Assembly: GCA_018257865.1 (NCBI GenBank) | Contig: JAEUBA010000210.1 | Coordinates: 1-24,125, forward strand | Origin: Stereocaulon alpinum | Taxonomy: Eukaryota; Ascomycota; Lecanoromycetes; Lecanorales; Stereocaulaceae | DNA: 24,125 nt | Direction of reading: 5' to 3' | Part shown: piece after piece, positions 1 through 9,393 of the stretch | Position numbering within the stretch: position 1 is the first letter of the stretch | Layout of the letters: the number at the start of each line of letters is the position of its first letter | Notes under the pieces: model-generated | Seen by the model: only the letters and a program-made list of their open reading frames with translations | Databases searched by the model: none | Told to the model about the DNA's origin: nothing | Translations under genes and position numbers: made by a program

Positions 1-322
1 AGAACTAAGTACTTAAATACTACCTATAAGTATACTATAACTATAAGTAGGATAATTAGCCGGAATTGCTACTAATAGCGATATTCGTATATAATAATAG
101 TATATACGTAAGTACTAAGCGAATACTATAAGACCTACTAATAGGCTATACCGCAGATCTAAGAAGTACTCCTAAGGGTAGAAGCCTAGAAGGGGAGGCG
201 CTGCTTACTATAGAGCGAGTAGAATAGTTATATAAATCCTAATTATATTTAAAAGAGATATAGGAGTAAGCTATTAAGTAGTAAGTAAAGTACTATAATA
301 GTAACTATAAAGCTATAACCTT
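1..322 (+). pseudogene. Gypsy-A pol, integrase C-terminal part (left fragment)
   Basis: Degraded Ty3/gypsy polyprotein fragment that enters from outside the window. Reading the frame that contains codon 303-305, it gives a segment like the end of a gypsy integrase core (LLIGYTAD at about 136-159). This is followed by a helical Gln/Lys-rich stretch ending in KYYNSNYKAIT just before the LINE junction, the usual run-up to the GPY/F module. Stops occur at Gln or Trp codons, as RIP predicts. The frame continues exactly at 1484 once the LINE and one target copy are removed. Integrase would insert retroelement cDNA in the nucleus, but this copy is dead. Confidence 0.75.
309..322. repeat. Target-site duplication, left copy (LINE copy 1)
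   Basis: The 14-bp sequence aaagctataacctt occurs here and again at 1470-1483, immediately outside the LINE tail. It is a perfect direct repeat, as target-primed reverse transcription produces. Confidence 0.85.
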
Positions 323-1469
323 CGGAGTATATAAGGCAACACCGGTCCAGGTCCTAGAAGCGGAAGCAGTTATTATACCTATCCAAACCTATCTAGACGC
401 CCTGGTTATGAGACACCAGGCACTAAGGGGAGTATACCCCTTAATAATCGAAGGCAACCGCTTAATCTATAGGAGACTGTGGGGAAGGAGAGGAAGGGCG
501 CGCCTAATACGCCTAACCCTATTACTAGAAAAGGAAGAATAGGCCCTGCAGGAGCTTGAGGCGAAGGATTAGGATTAAGCGGTAACGGCGATAAGGAGGA
601 AGGCATATTAGTATAACCTAAAAACGGATGTCGAGGAGTATTAAGACGTAGGCGTCCTAGCTAAGAAGATACGAGGCTGGGTAACAGCGAAGTAGATTAA
701 GCGGTAGGAGGTATATAAGGATACTATCCCCGAGCACTCTCGCACACCTGTATAGAATAAACCGTTATTCGGAGAAAGGTATAACTACCACCTAAAGCTT
801 AGGAAGGCAGAAAGCTCGATAGTAGTCTAACTCCAAAGTGGGAAGAATAGGTTTAACTACTTCCTTTATAAGGCGAGGGTGCTAGGGGTCCGTAGTGCCC
901 GCTATAGTTATAGATAGAGGAATTAGGATACGAAGTATATTCTCCTATACTGCCTAGAGCTTAGCGACACTTAAAGGGAGCTTATTAAAGAGGTAGAGAC
1001 TTATAATATTAGGACTATACTGGCTGAGGTTACCGGTATAAGAGCAGCTGCGAGATAGCTAGTTAGGTTAGGATTCCTAACGCAGTATTAACTTACTAGG
1101 GAACAGCTCTCCTAGTCTAAACTCCCTATCAGAGTAGAACCGGTAACAAAAACCCTAAAGATAAAGAAGCCTAAGCGCAAGTAGAAGCTAAAGGCGGCGG
1201 AGCTACCGGAGTATTATAGGGCCTATTAGGGTAACGGAGATTATCGTTACCGGTGTTATAGAGCCTAGCGGTGAGGTCGGATAGGCGGAGCAGAACGATA
1301 AGTAAGCTAATAAGCGAAAGTTTTTGGCTAGAAGGGGCGACTCTAGAAAGGTTTCTTTCGCGTCTAGAGGGCCTTCAACCCCCCTAGATTTCCTAATAAT
1401 GTAAGAGAACACCCTTATTAGTATATATAGATACTAGAATAGGCGTATAAATTAATCAATCAATCAATC
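323..1469 (+). mobile_element. Tad1-like LINE, 5'-truncated copy (LINE copy 1)
   Basis: A non-LTR retrotransposon fragment inserted into the Gypsy-A integrase frame. Its 5' end is truncated inside the reverse transcriptase thumb region. Its 3' end carries a short tandem tail of TCAA/ATCA units (about 1451-1469). It is flanked by the 14-bp duplication at 309-322 and 1470-1483. The same element occurs in the opposite orientation at 22653-24125, where more of the RT is present. The first 200 bp keep many CA and TG dinucleotides; the rest is more strongly RIP-mutated. The last roughly 70 bp (about 1394-1469) are shared with the SINE-like elements at 8997-9393 and 10914-11314. Confidence 0.88.
337..1300 (+). 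pseudogene. LINE ORF2 C-terminus (RT thumb and terminal Cys/His region)
   Basis: End of a LINE polyprotein. The frame is open from about 337 to 540 and gives the typical thumb-region text TPVQVLEAEAVI, IQTYLDALVMRHQAL and a basic stretch RRLWGRRGRARLIR. Further on, LRKAESSIVV and YKARVLGVRSAR match the conserved C-terminal part of fungal Tad1-type LINEs. The terminal zinc motif (CxC, then H and C) reads RYSYR and KYILLYC, so two Cys and one His are now Tyr by TG to TA and CA to TA changes. No RNase H domain is visible between the thumb and this region. The true stop is uncertain: TGA at 1272-1274 in this copy is CGA in the copy near 22850. Confidence 0.85.
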
Positions 1470-1483
1470 AAAGCTATAACCTT
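1470..1483. repeat. Target-site duplication, right copy (LINE copy 1)
   Basis: Second copy of aaagctataacctt, directly after the TCAA tail. It is identical to 309-322. Confidence 0.85.
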
Positions 1484-1890
1484 TAAGGAGGGTAATAAAG
1501 TACTACTATAAAGTATAAATATATATACCTTACGCCTAAAGAAGAAGCTTAATTATAGGTAACTAAGACTATTTAAGGTACTAGAGAAGATAGGTAAGTA
1601 AGCGTATAAATTAGAACTCCCTACTAGATATAGTAGGATTTATCTAGTATTCTATATATTAATACTAAAGCCTTAGTATTTATAAGGCGATAACCTAGAG
1701 CTGTAAGTAGTCCTTATTAATAAAGAAGAGGAATAGGAAGTTAATAAGGTACTAGATAAGAGGACTAGTAATAGCTACCTTAAGTATCTTATTAAGTAGA
1801 AGGATACTTACCCTTATAAGGATTTATAGGAACTAGTCGAGTTTCTTAGTAATATAAAAGACTCTATTAGGGATTTCGAGCGAGTAAGTA
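1484..1890 (+). pseudogene. Gypsy-A pol, GPY/F module and chromodomain
   Basis: Continuation of the 1-322 frame. The text FKEGNKVLL, then RLKKKLNY, FKVLEKIGKQAYKLELP (with one stop read as Gln) and YSRIYLVFYI are the integrase C-terminal GPY/F module of chromoviruses. From about 1726 the frame reads EEEQEVNKVLDKR, then YLKYLIK and a final FERV near 1885. This is a chromodomain, the module that directs integration to methylated-histone chromatin. Aromatic-cage residues are partly lost: Trp codons have become stops. The family differs from Gypsy-D and Gypsy-B by sequence. Confidence 0.82.
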
Positions 1891-3470
1891 AGTAAGTAAC
1901 TATAGTATAGTAAGACCCTAAGTTATAAGTAAGTAAGAGATAAGGTAGGCTATAAAAGAGGGAATAGCTAGTAACTTAAAACAAGGCCTATAGGCAAATC
2001 TATTAGCCCTAAAGGGTATAACTACCTAATTACGTAAAAAGTGTATACGAGAATTAAAAAGAGCCCTATAAGGCGAAAGCTAATTAGTAGCGGTAAGCGC
2101 TATAAGGAAAAAGTAGAGGGCTATAAGGCCTAAGTACCTAAGTATAACTACCTAGTATTAGTACGCCTAATCTATATAGGCCTAAACGGAGTAATAACTT
2201 ACCCTAAACGCTTAACCCTAAAGGGCTAGCAGGCGCCGCCGTAAGGCGGGTAGGGGGTAGGATAGGTATAGGTAGAGTAGGAGGCGGGGGATAGGTAGCG
2301 ATAAGCGTAGCTATACTTATTAGCTAAGCTATACTAAGTATATAAAGCTAAATAATTCTTACCTTTCTAGGCCTAAAGGGCTACGCGAACTTCTAGGCTA
2401 GTAGTAGCTAAAAATATAGTAAGGGCGAATAAAATAGGCGTGATATTAGGTTTATAGGGGTACCCCCCCTATAAGTACCTACTATATTTACGTTAGCGGC
2501 TGCCCTTACCTAGTTAAACGTATATAGCGTCTAGGATTTAGGTAATAGCCTATACGTAATATAAGTAAGTATAAGCTATAGATACCTTAGTATAATTCCT
2601 TATATTCTCCCCCTCTTACTAGATACGGAATACTTACTAGGAGGGGTAGAGCCCTAGCCTAGTAGTAGCGGAGCTAGCGGAGCGAGAGGAGGAGGCGGCG
2701 GCGATATAAGAGCCCCTATAATAGAAGGCGGCTGCGAGGTAGGAGAGGAGGCGGCCTTAAGTAAGGTAGGAGGTAAGGAGGCGGCCCTAGTTAAGGGAGA
2801 AGCTACTGCACCTGCTATTAGCCTAACTTCGCGTTCTCCCTTACTTATTAGTTAATTACGTACGCAGCGAAGGTAAGAAGCGCCCTAAAGGGCTATAGTA
2901 GCGAGGGGTTAACGGCGATAGCACTACTAATATTATTAGTATATTCCTTCTATAGTTACGTAAGTATTTAAGAGTCGAGAAGAAAGTAGTAGTTTAAGGC
3001 GGTATTAGGAGATTCGCGAGATTACTATATTAGGCTATAATACTTAGCTAACTAAGATTAATACGCTAGATTTAAATACCTTAGTAAGTAAGCTACCCTA
3101 CTACCGTAAGAATATTAAGCTACTGCAGTAATACTACTAATACCGACGCTTAATAATACGTAAGGATTAGGAGATAAGTACTTACTATTATTAGAAGCTT
3201 AATATTACTTACTAGTAGGAAGAAGACTAGACGAATTACTATAAGGTTTAGTAAGTACGGAACGCGCTACTACGTTCGCTACCTTAAAAGTAAAGTAATT
3301 CGCGAAATACGCTACTATTCCGTAATACGCTGCTACTTTATACTAAGTTGTAATAACTATATTACTAGGGTCGTAAGCTCTATAGGTATTAGGCCTATAA
3401 GTAGTAATATTACTACTACTAGGGTTAACCTATAATAAGGCTTAGGGACTAAACCTCCTAAGGGGGAGGA
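1891..3470. other. Gypsy-A 3' region, no certain gene
   Basis: This stretch lies between the chromodomain and a purine-rich tract next to a candidate LTR. Two coding-like frames can be seen. One is sense, about 1927-2240, Gln/Lys/Arg-rich (NLKQGL, LRKKCIRELKRAL), with stops only at likely Gln codons. The other is antisense, about 2870 down to 2220, rich in Pro and Ala (SPPPPLAPLAPLLLG near 2650-2700), with stops at likely Trp or Gln codons. The two overlap and cannot both be judged by eye. GC-rich patches occur at 2225-2300 and 2640-2830. From 2840 to 3470 I see only RIP-altered AT-rich sequence without a recognised domain. Confidence 0.4.
3459..3470 (+). other. Candidate polypurine tract of Gypsy-A
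   Basis: The purine run taagggggagga sits immediately 5' of a sequence with LTR-like features. Plus-strand priming tracts of gypsy elements occupy this position. Assigning it to Gypsy-A rests on location only. Confidence 0.4.
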
Positions 3471-3688
3471 TAGTTATAAGGCGGAAGGCGAATATTAGTA
3501 CTAGGCCTAGTATACTTAGTAGGTTTCTAGTATATTAGGCGAAGTTCTTAGTACGCTTAGTAAGCGGGCTTAGCTAAGGACTTAAAGAATTATATATACC
3601 TTAAATTCCTTCTTACCTCCTTAGTTATTAGCTCTACTAGTAATCTATAAATTATACTTATACTCACCTATCTATTAACCCTATGATA
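3471..3688 (+). repeat. Candidate 3' LTR of Gypsy-A
   Basis: About 218 bp between the purine tract and the abrupt start of Gypsy-D integrase sequence. It begins tagttataagg and ends cctatgata, which would be an imperfect TGTCAC/GTGACA-type pair before RIP. It contains a TATA-like atatatacc (about 3591) followed by a CT-rich stretch, as in LTR promoters. There is no second copy in the window, so the boundaries are provisional. Confidence 0.4.
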
Positions 3689-3689
3689 G

Positions 3690-4735
3690 CGATTACGTAC
3701 CTAGCCGCTACGTAGCTCTATATAAAAGAGGACTTACTACCTTATAGTATATAGTATAATATAATCTTAGTAATTAATAACCGGTTAACTAAGCTAGCGT
3801 ATTTCGTACCCTATAAGGAAGTATTAGATATAGAAGATTTAGCGTATATATTCTTACGAATAGTAGTAGCTAACTATAGGCTTCCTAAAGAGATTATCTT
3901 AAATAGAGATAAGCTCTTTACCTCTAAGTTTTAGAGATTATTAATAGATATAATAGGAATTAAGATAAAGATAAGTATAGTATTCTATCTATAGACTAAT
4001 AGTTAGACGGAAAGAACTAACTAAATACTAAAGTAATATCTTTAGTACTATATTAATTACCGCTAAGATAATTAGGTATCCTATCTACTAGTCGCGCAGC
4101 TAGTATATAATAGATTAATATCTAACCTAATAGGTATAACTCCGTTTAGGGCTAATTATAGATTCGAGCCTTATATAACCCTATTACTAAGGGGGATCGA
4201 ACTAAAAGCTTAAAGAGTAACTATCGCTACCTAAGAAATAGTACGAATCTATTAAGAATTATAGAAAGACTTATAGTTCCTAAGTAACTACTTAGCGATA
4301 TATTATAATTAAAAATATTTAAAAGGACCGAATATTTCTAAAGGGGATAGGGTATATCTTCTTTATAGAAATTTTAAAACTAATAGGCTTAGCGATAAGC
4401 TTAACTATATAAAGCTAAGACCGTTCCTTATAAAGGAACGTAAAGGGGATATAAACTATATACTAGACCTCCTATAGCTAATAAGGAAGTACTTAGTATT
4501 CTATATATCCTTACTTAAGAAAGTAGATCCTAAAACTCTACTATAGACCGCACTACTCCTACTAGATTAAGATAATAAGGAGTATAATATTAAAGAAATT
4601 TTAGATTATTAGGTTATTAAAGGGAAAAAGAGGTATTTAATTAAGTAGTTAGACTATAATTATTTAGAGAATATATAGGAATTACTATCTACGCTTAACT
4701 ACCCTAAAAAGCTAGAGTAGTTCTAGAAATAAAAT
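3690..4735 (+). pseudogene. Gypsy-D pol: integrase core, GPY/F module and chromodomain
   Basis: A second, distinct Ty3/gypsy pol fragment. The integrase core reads RLTKLAYFVPYKE (3785-3823), then LAYIFLRIVVANYRLPKEI, RDKLFTSKF and TERTN (near 4010). The GPY/F module reads KLRPFLIKERKGDINYILDL, and the chromodomain reads EYNIKEILDY, KGKKRYLIK and LE-F-K at 4712-4730. Of the D-D-E triad the two Asp codons have become Asn (VINNR near 3775-3785, LNRD near 3900), both by TG to TA, while Glu is kept. RNase H and RT are missing on the left, where a Gypsy-A LTR candidate abuts, so Gypsy-A probably inserted here. A 357-bp LTR follows downstream. Confidence 0.83.
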
Positions 4736-4789
4736 CTATAGTTAGGGGATCCTACTTAAAAAAGTTAATCTTACTTATATTAAAGGATA

Positions 4790-5080
4790 GGAGGTTATTT
4801 AGGACTTTAGAAGTAGTAGCTTCCTTCTCCCTTTCCTCTTCCTTCTCTAAGAACTTAATATTTCTTACCTTTTACTAAACTATCTTCGCTTAGTCCGCCT
4901 TAATCCTTTAAATTTATTTCTATAGGCGAGAAAGCTTTATAAAGGCTTTATCCTCCTTACTATATAATTTAGTACGCTATTCCTCTATCCGTTTCTACTT
5001 AGAAATATTAAGTAGAGATAGCTTATACTTATTACTACTACGAATATACTTAATATATTAGTTAGATACTTCTCCTATAT
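4790..5080 (-). pseudogene. Antisense coiled-coil frame downstream of Gypsy-D pol
   Basis: On the minus strand a frame runs from about 5080 to 4790, with stops only where Gln is expected. It gives a charged helical protein: KLYSKEDKAFIKLSRL, then Gln/Lys-rich heptads, FLEKEEEREKEATTSKVL at the end. The composition suggests a coiled coil with an acidic tail. From memory, similar coiled-coil hypothetical proteins are common in fungal genomes near gypsy elements; that is recollection, not a search. It lies between pol and the LTR, pointing towards pol. The plus strand is also fairly open but is Ser/Leu/Phe-rich, as expected of a shadow frame. Confidence 0.45.
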
Positions 5081-5267
5081 AGTATAGAAGGCCTAAGTTA
5101 GTATACTATAAATAGGAGTATTTTAATAAGGTAGCTATCCTAAGTTTTAGGACTAACTAATAATAATAAGTAAGGGAGTTCGTTAGTTTCTTAATCTTAG
5201 GTATAAGGAAGAAATACTTAGGTTATTAAGTTACTTTCGGGACGAAAATAACTAAATAAGGGGATTA

Positions 5268-5624
5268 TATTATAGGTAACCCCGTAAGGTTATAGGCGAG
5301 GTATATAATAGGGTTAGTAGGTAAAGGATACTTAGAAGAGGACCTAGTAATATAAGTAATCTAAGGTATATTAAGTAGATTATAGGGTAATATAGTAGAT
5401 ATAGGGCTAGATTACTTAGATTATATTAAGGCTTAGTATAATTAAGGTAAATATATAAGGAAGGGTTTTCCTTTAGCAGAATATTTTCTAGTCTCCTTAT
5501 ATTTAACTTATATAATAGAGAGGAGTCTTAGCTAAAGATACTTTAACGACTATTAATCTCTATTACCTTCTAGTACTTAATATACTATATAATTTGCCCG
5601 TAGGAGTTAAACCACCCCGTTACA
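5268..5624 (+). repeat. 357-bp LTR, probable 3' LTR of Gypsy-D
   Basis: Near-copy of 19775-20131 with the same length and orientation. The less damaged copy starts tgttacgggtaacc. This copy ends ccaccccgttaca, giving TG...CA ends with an inverted TGTTACGGG/CCCCGTTACA pair; its own start is RIP-changed to tattatagg. A purine-rich aataagggga lies just to the left. The 5 bp on each side (gatta, ctaag) do not match, so a solo LTR with a simple duplication is unlikely. The position after Gypsy-D pol fits a 3' LTR. Confidence 0.75.
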
Positions 5625-6595
5625 CTAAGCTTATAGCGGATATCTTATAAATATCTCCTAAGGATCTTAATAGGTATCTAGTAGCTAGGGTAATACCAGC
5701 CTCTAACTTATTAGGAAAGAAAAGAATTAAGGGGTTAGGACTTAGCCCCCTAGTAATTAATAATCGATTATATTCTAGGCGTCTAAAAAGTCTTATTTTT
5801 AGTAAATCTCCGTAGAAATTCGATACTTCTACTTTATATAGGTTAGTATTCTTACTATAGAAGCTAGATATCGCTTTAGGGGTCTTAGCTATAGAGTTTA
5901 TAGATACTTACTATAGTACGCTAGAAGGGATTACTTAGTAGTACTCCTTAGCGTACTTTTTAGTAGTAATAACCCCGAAAAGAATAGCTAGGAGTTCCCT
6001 AGCCTCTTTTTTTAGTCGATTATTATCGCTATAAGTTAATCTCGCAGTACGAAGATTATAGAGTTATTACTTAAGACTAAGGTTTAGTATATATATACGT
6101 AGCTTATATTAGGGAGGATTTAGCAACTATTTAAGAGGAATATAATTCTAAGAGAAGAGCTATTCTAGCGATACCTAGCGTACTAGGCTTATAACCTATT
6201 AAAATATAATAGGTAGAATACTTAATTATCTAGCTAAGTGCGACTATACGAGATATAAATAAGGGTTAGTGCTAAGTCTTAGTTATTAATACTAAGGCTT
6301 AGTATACGAACACCCGAATTTCAATAGTAATTAGAGATTAAGAAAAGGTAATTATATTTTACTAACTTCCCTCTATAATAACGTTTCTCTTCGCAGTTTT
6401 TTATATCCTATAGTTAGAGGTCGTTATCCTATATATATATTACTTAGACTAAGAGCGATAGAAAATTATTAATACCTTTAACTAAAAAAAGGATCGCGCC
6501 TAAATCCTTATTCTTATATTTATAGTTAGAGGTACTAGCCTTAATCTATAAAAAATATATTAGCGAGTCTATATATTTAAGTCTACTACTAATCT
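5625..6595 (-). pseudogene. Unrecognised RIP-degraded reading frame
   Basis: The minus strand keeps two long coding-like frames that meet near 6020. The upstream one (6595 to about 6020) includes KASTSNYKYKNKDLGAILFL, ISNYYQNSGVRILSLS (one stop read as Gln) and YARYRQNSSSLRIIFLLNSC. The downstream one (about 6020 to 5640) includes KKEARELLAILFGVITTKKY, EVSNFYGDLLKIRLFRRLEY and SPNPLILFFPNKLEAGITLA. Stops are nearly all at likely Gln or Trp codons. I do not recognise the family; a transposon-borne gene is the most likely context. The change of frame could be an indel or an intron. It lies outside Gypsy-D, just past its LTR. Confidence 0.4.
6272..6302. repeat. Imperfect inverted repeat
   Basis: ctaagtcttagtta and taatactaaggcttag are near-complementary arms around 6272-6302. 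It may be chance in a TA-rich sequence. Confidence 0.3.
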
Positions 6596-8205
6596 TAGAG
6601 TAATTAACTAAGTAATAGGGAGGGTATAGCGATTAGGTAGTCCTAGCGATACTATTTATATCTACGAATACTATATTAGCGGGACGCTGGATAATTTAAT
6701 AATTAGAAGGAATATTAAGAAAGCGATTCCGGAGGTAGTAGCTACCCTAAACTATATTATTTTTAGCGAAGGTAAAGGCGATAATACTAATATTAATATT
6801 AGAGAATAGTATATTATTAATAGATAATTAGTAAAATACGCTAATATTAATATAGATACTCTTAGAAACCCTAAAATTCTAACTATATATAAACTATTAT
6901 ACTTTATCCTTATAAGTAGGAAAGGCTAGCGTATTAAAGTTTAGGTAAGTACTTACTTATAAAAGAGTTTAATATACTAATACGTTATAGATATATCCCT
7001 CTATATATTTATACCTCCGTATATCTATACCTCTATATCTATACCTCTATATATTTAGACCCCTAGAGCCTTCTATAGAATACTATAAGGCTATTAGCTT
7101 TATATCTAGTATAGCCTACTTATATACTTAGGCTATAATACTATCTTCTAGTAGGTAAGTCTACTAGATAGTTAAAATTCTCTTCTCTATACTTAAGGAA
7201 TATAATATTTACTCGCCTATATAAAAAGTATTAATATTTTAAAGGCTAGCTATAGAAATTAAGATAAATAATATATATTAAATACTTCTATAAATACTTC
7301 TATAATTATATAATATAGTAGCGCTATAACCTATCTCTATTATATTTTTACTACTATAACTACTACTATAACGCTAAACCCTTTGATATTTTAGGAATAT
7401 TATAAAGAGGCCTTTAAGTATAGGGTACTAAAGTTTTAGGTTTATATAATACTCGCGTATTAAGTAATATAGACTAGCTGTTTTATACGCTAACCTAATA
7501 TAACTTAATTTATAGATCGGACTACTACTCTTCCCTTATAGTAGCTTTATAATCCTACCTAGAAGTATCCTTCTATTATATTTTATAATATAATATATAG
7601 TTATTATAGTTCTATACTAGTAAGTTAGCTATATATACTTCTATTATAAAGGCTTAGTATTCGAACGAATATACTTTCTTATTCTTTAATACTTTAACCT
7701 CTATCTTCTATAACTTCTTAGCCTCGAAAGATTAATTACCTAGGAGTAATTACTTAGGACGCTAAATCTAATAAAGAGCTACTATTATCCCTATTACCTC
7801 CTCCCCCTTCTTAGTAGCTATCCCTATTACTATCTTATAACCTCCTAAGCAGCTCTTTATAGTATAGGAATACGAATATATTAAGAGAATAGACTATAGA
7901 AGGCTTTAGTAGGTAGCTAGATAATATTAATAATAATAAGTACGAACTATAGCTAGCTAGTAGCGATAAAGACGTATTAAGAGGTAGTATTAATAATACT
8001 ACGATAGCTGCGCGTTCTATTAGTACGGACGTAGATTAAGCTACTATTAAGTAAGATATAAACTTAGAGGATAATATAGACCTATTTATTATAAGCTCTT
8101 TTATATTATCTATTCTATATCTAATTATATTATAGCTAGCGGAAGATGTTAATAATATTCCTTAATAAGCTTAACCGCTTATACTCCTCTAATACCTTAA
8201 AGATC
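6596..8205. other. AT-rich RIP-altered stretch, no identified gene
   Basis: No domain is recognised here. A short pyrimidine-rich repeat lies at 6999-7058. On the plus strand, 7880-8200 is moderately open (for example SSDKDVLRGSINNTTIAARS near 7960-8020) and may be the N-terminal part of the transposase-like frame that follows, in a shifted frame. The rest is TA-rich with stops in all frames. Confidence 0.4.
6999..7058. repeat. Short tandem repeat, ctctatatctatac unit
   Basis: About four imperfect 14-16 bp units of the form ctctatat(c/a)tatac follow one another. It is a local simple repeat. Confidence 0.55.
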
Positions 8206-8996
8206 TCTATTCTAAAAGCGAAGATAATATTAATATCTTAGTCTTACTAGTATAGATATAAAGCTTATTACTAAAGGTAAGACTATACTTATTACTATTA
8301 CCGCCCTTACCTCCGCCCTTACCTATACCCTTATATAAAGTTATTATTTAGTAGGGTAGTAAGGATACTATTCCCCCGCCTCTATATATAGCACTTAGCT
8401 TATAGTTTAAGAAGTTAGGCTACTTAAGAGTAGACTATATTAGGCTTTGTAAGGTAATATATTTATCGAAGCCTTTAGTAGAGACTAAGAGTAATAATAT
8501 AGATATAAAAGAAGAGTAAGAGATAGACCCTATATAAGCCCTTTTATTAAAGCTAAATTTATTAAAGAGATAGGTCCGGCGTTATATACCCCTACTAAAA
8601 ATTCTGCGGAAGCCTTTAGCGGTTATAGTTAAGAAGTAGCTATCCCTTCCGTAGCGTTAGAAAGGTATATAATATTAGTAGATTAAGTGTATATTATAGT
8701 AGTACTAGTATAACCCTTCTAATCTAATTTAGACTATCCTAAACGCTACTAAGCTCTAAGATAAGATATATTTTAGTATAGCGTAGTATATTAATAAGCC
8801 TATAAAGCTATAGTACTCCTACGTATAGGATTTATTTATTAGGACTACCTCTAGCGATATATACTATATAAGGATAGGTAGTCTTATTATCCCTAAGGAT
8901 CTAGTTCGTATTAGAGGTTTACGTCCGTATTATATAGGTCGGGTTATATTTATTAGTTAAGATTATTATTTAAACTCTATAATAAATAGAGAAGTT
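8206..8996 (+). pseudogene. Transposase-like frame, left part (split by SINE)
   Basis: A single plus-strand frame can be followed from about 8206 to 8996 with stops mainly at expected Gln, Trp or Arg sites. It begins with a Pro-rich stretch (LLLPPLPPPLPIPLYK, about 8299-8345). A basic region follows, then DLFIRTTSSDIYYIRIGSLI and PKDLVRIRGLRPYYIGRVIF up to NREV at the SINE junction. The frame resumes exactly after the SINE. I tentatively place it with fungal CACTA/Plavaka-type transposases because of the C-terminal motif at about 9780-9840. No DDE triad could be assigned. Confidence 0.4.
8987..8996. repeat. Target-site duplication, left copy (SINE copy 1)
   Basis: The 10-bp sequence tagagaagtt is found here and at 9394-9403, directly flanking the SINE-like element. 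Confidence 0.8.
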
Positions 8997-9393
8997 GATT
9001 GATTGGTTTATACGCCTATTCTAGTATCTATATATACTAATGAGGGTGTTCTATTACATTATTTGTGAAACCAGTAGATAGTACACGTAGTGTACCTTTC
9101 CTAGCCGCAAGAGAAACCATAGTATAGTACCTAGATAAAAACTCCCGCTTATCCTTAACAATATAATTGCTTTTGGTCTAGGGATTACACCCCAAGCCTC
9201 CTTAACACCGGTAACTCTTAACTATGTTCTTTAATATTATACCGAGCGCTCTATAACATTGTTTCCAATACTAACTGTAACACACGCCCTTCGCACCATA
9301 CTCAGCTCTTAAGGACCCTGCTGTATTCTTCTATATCCTTCGACTTTATTATAGCGCTGAGCGCCCTGTGACTTTCTTTAACCTTTGCTATAT
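8997..9393 (-). mobile_element. SINE-like retroelement, copy 1 (397 bp)
   Basis: A 397-bp element with no protein frame, oriented on the minus strand. It has a 10-bp target duplication on both sides and ends 3' in a TCAA tail (plus-strand gattgattgg at 8997). Its last 65-70 bp (8997-9062) match the LINE 3' end at about 1394-1469, including aataatgtaa and agaacaccct. The upstream 330 bp do not match the LINE. A second copy at 10914-11314 has the same 5' limit, which argues against random 5' truncation. A weak A-box-like gcgctcagcgct (9353-9364) and a weak B-box-like ggtgcgaaggg (9287-9297) lie near the 5' end, too far apart for a normal tRNA. It is much less RIP-damaged than its surroundings. 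Confidence 0.72.

Noticed and set aside
406..606. 66-codon minus-strand open frame
   Set aside because: It is the shadow of the well-preserved LINE ORF2 frame on the plus strand, where the thumb-region motifs are clear.
1640..1685. Hairpin-forming palindrome aatactaa...ttagtatt
   Set aside because: It lies inside the Gypsy-A integrase/chromodomain frame and such short TA-rich palindromes are expected by chance here.
9287..9364. Possible RNA polymerase III A and B boxes in the SINE
   Set aside because: Matches are weak and spaced wider than in tRNA genes, and the A-box-like part is also a palindrome (agcgct-gagcgct). Kept only as a hint, not as a feature.
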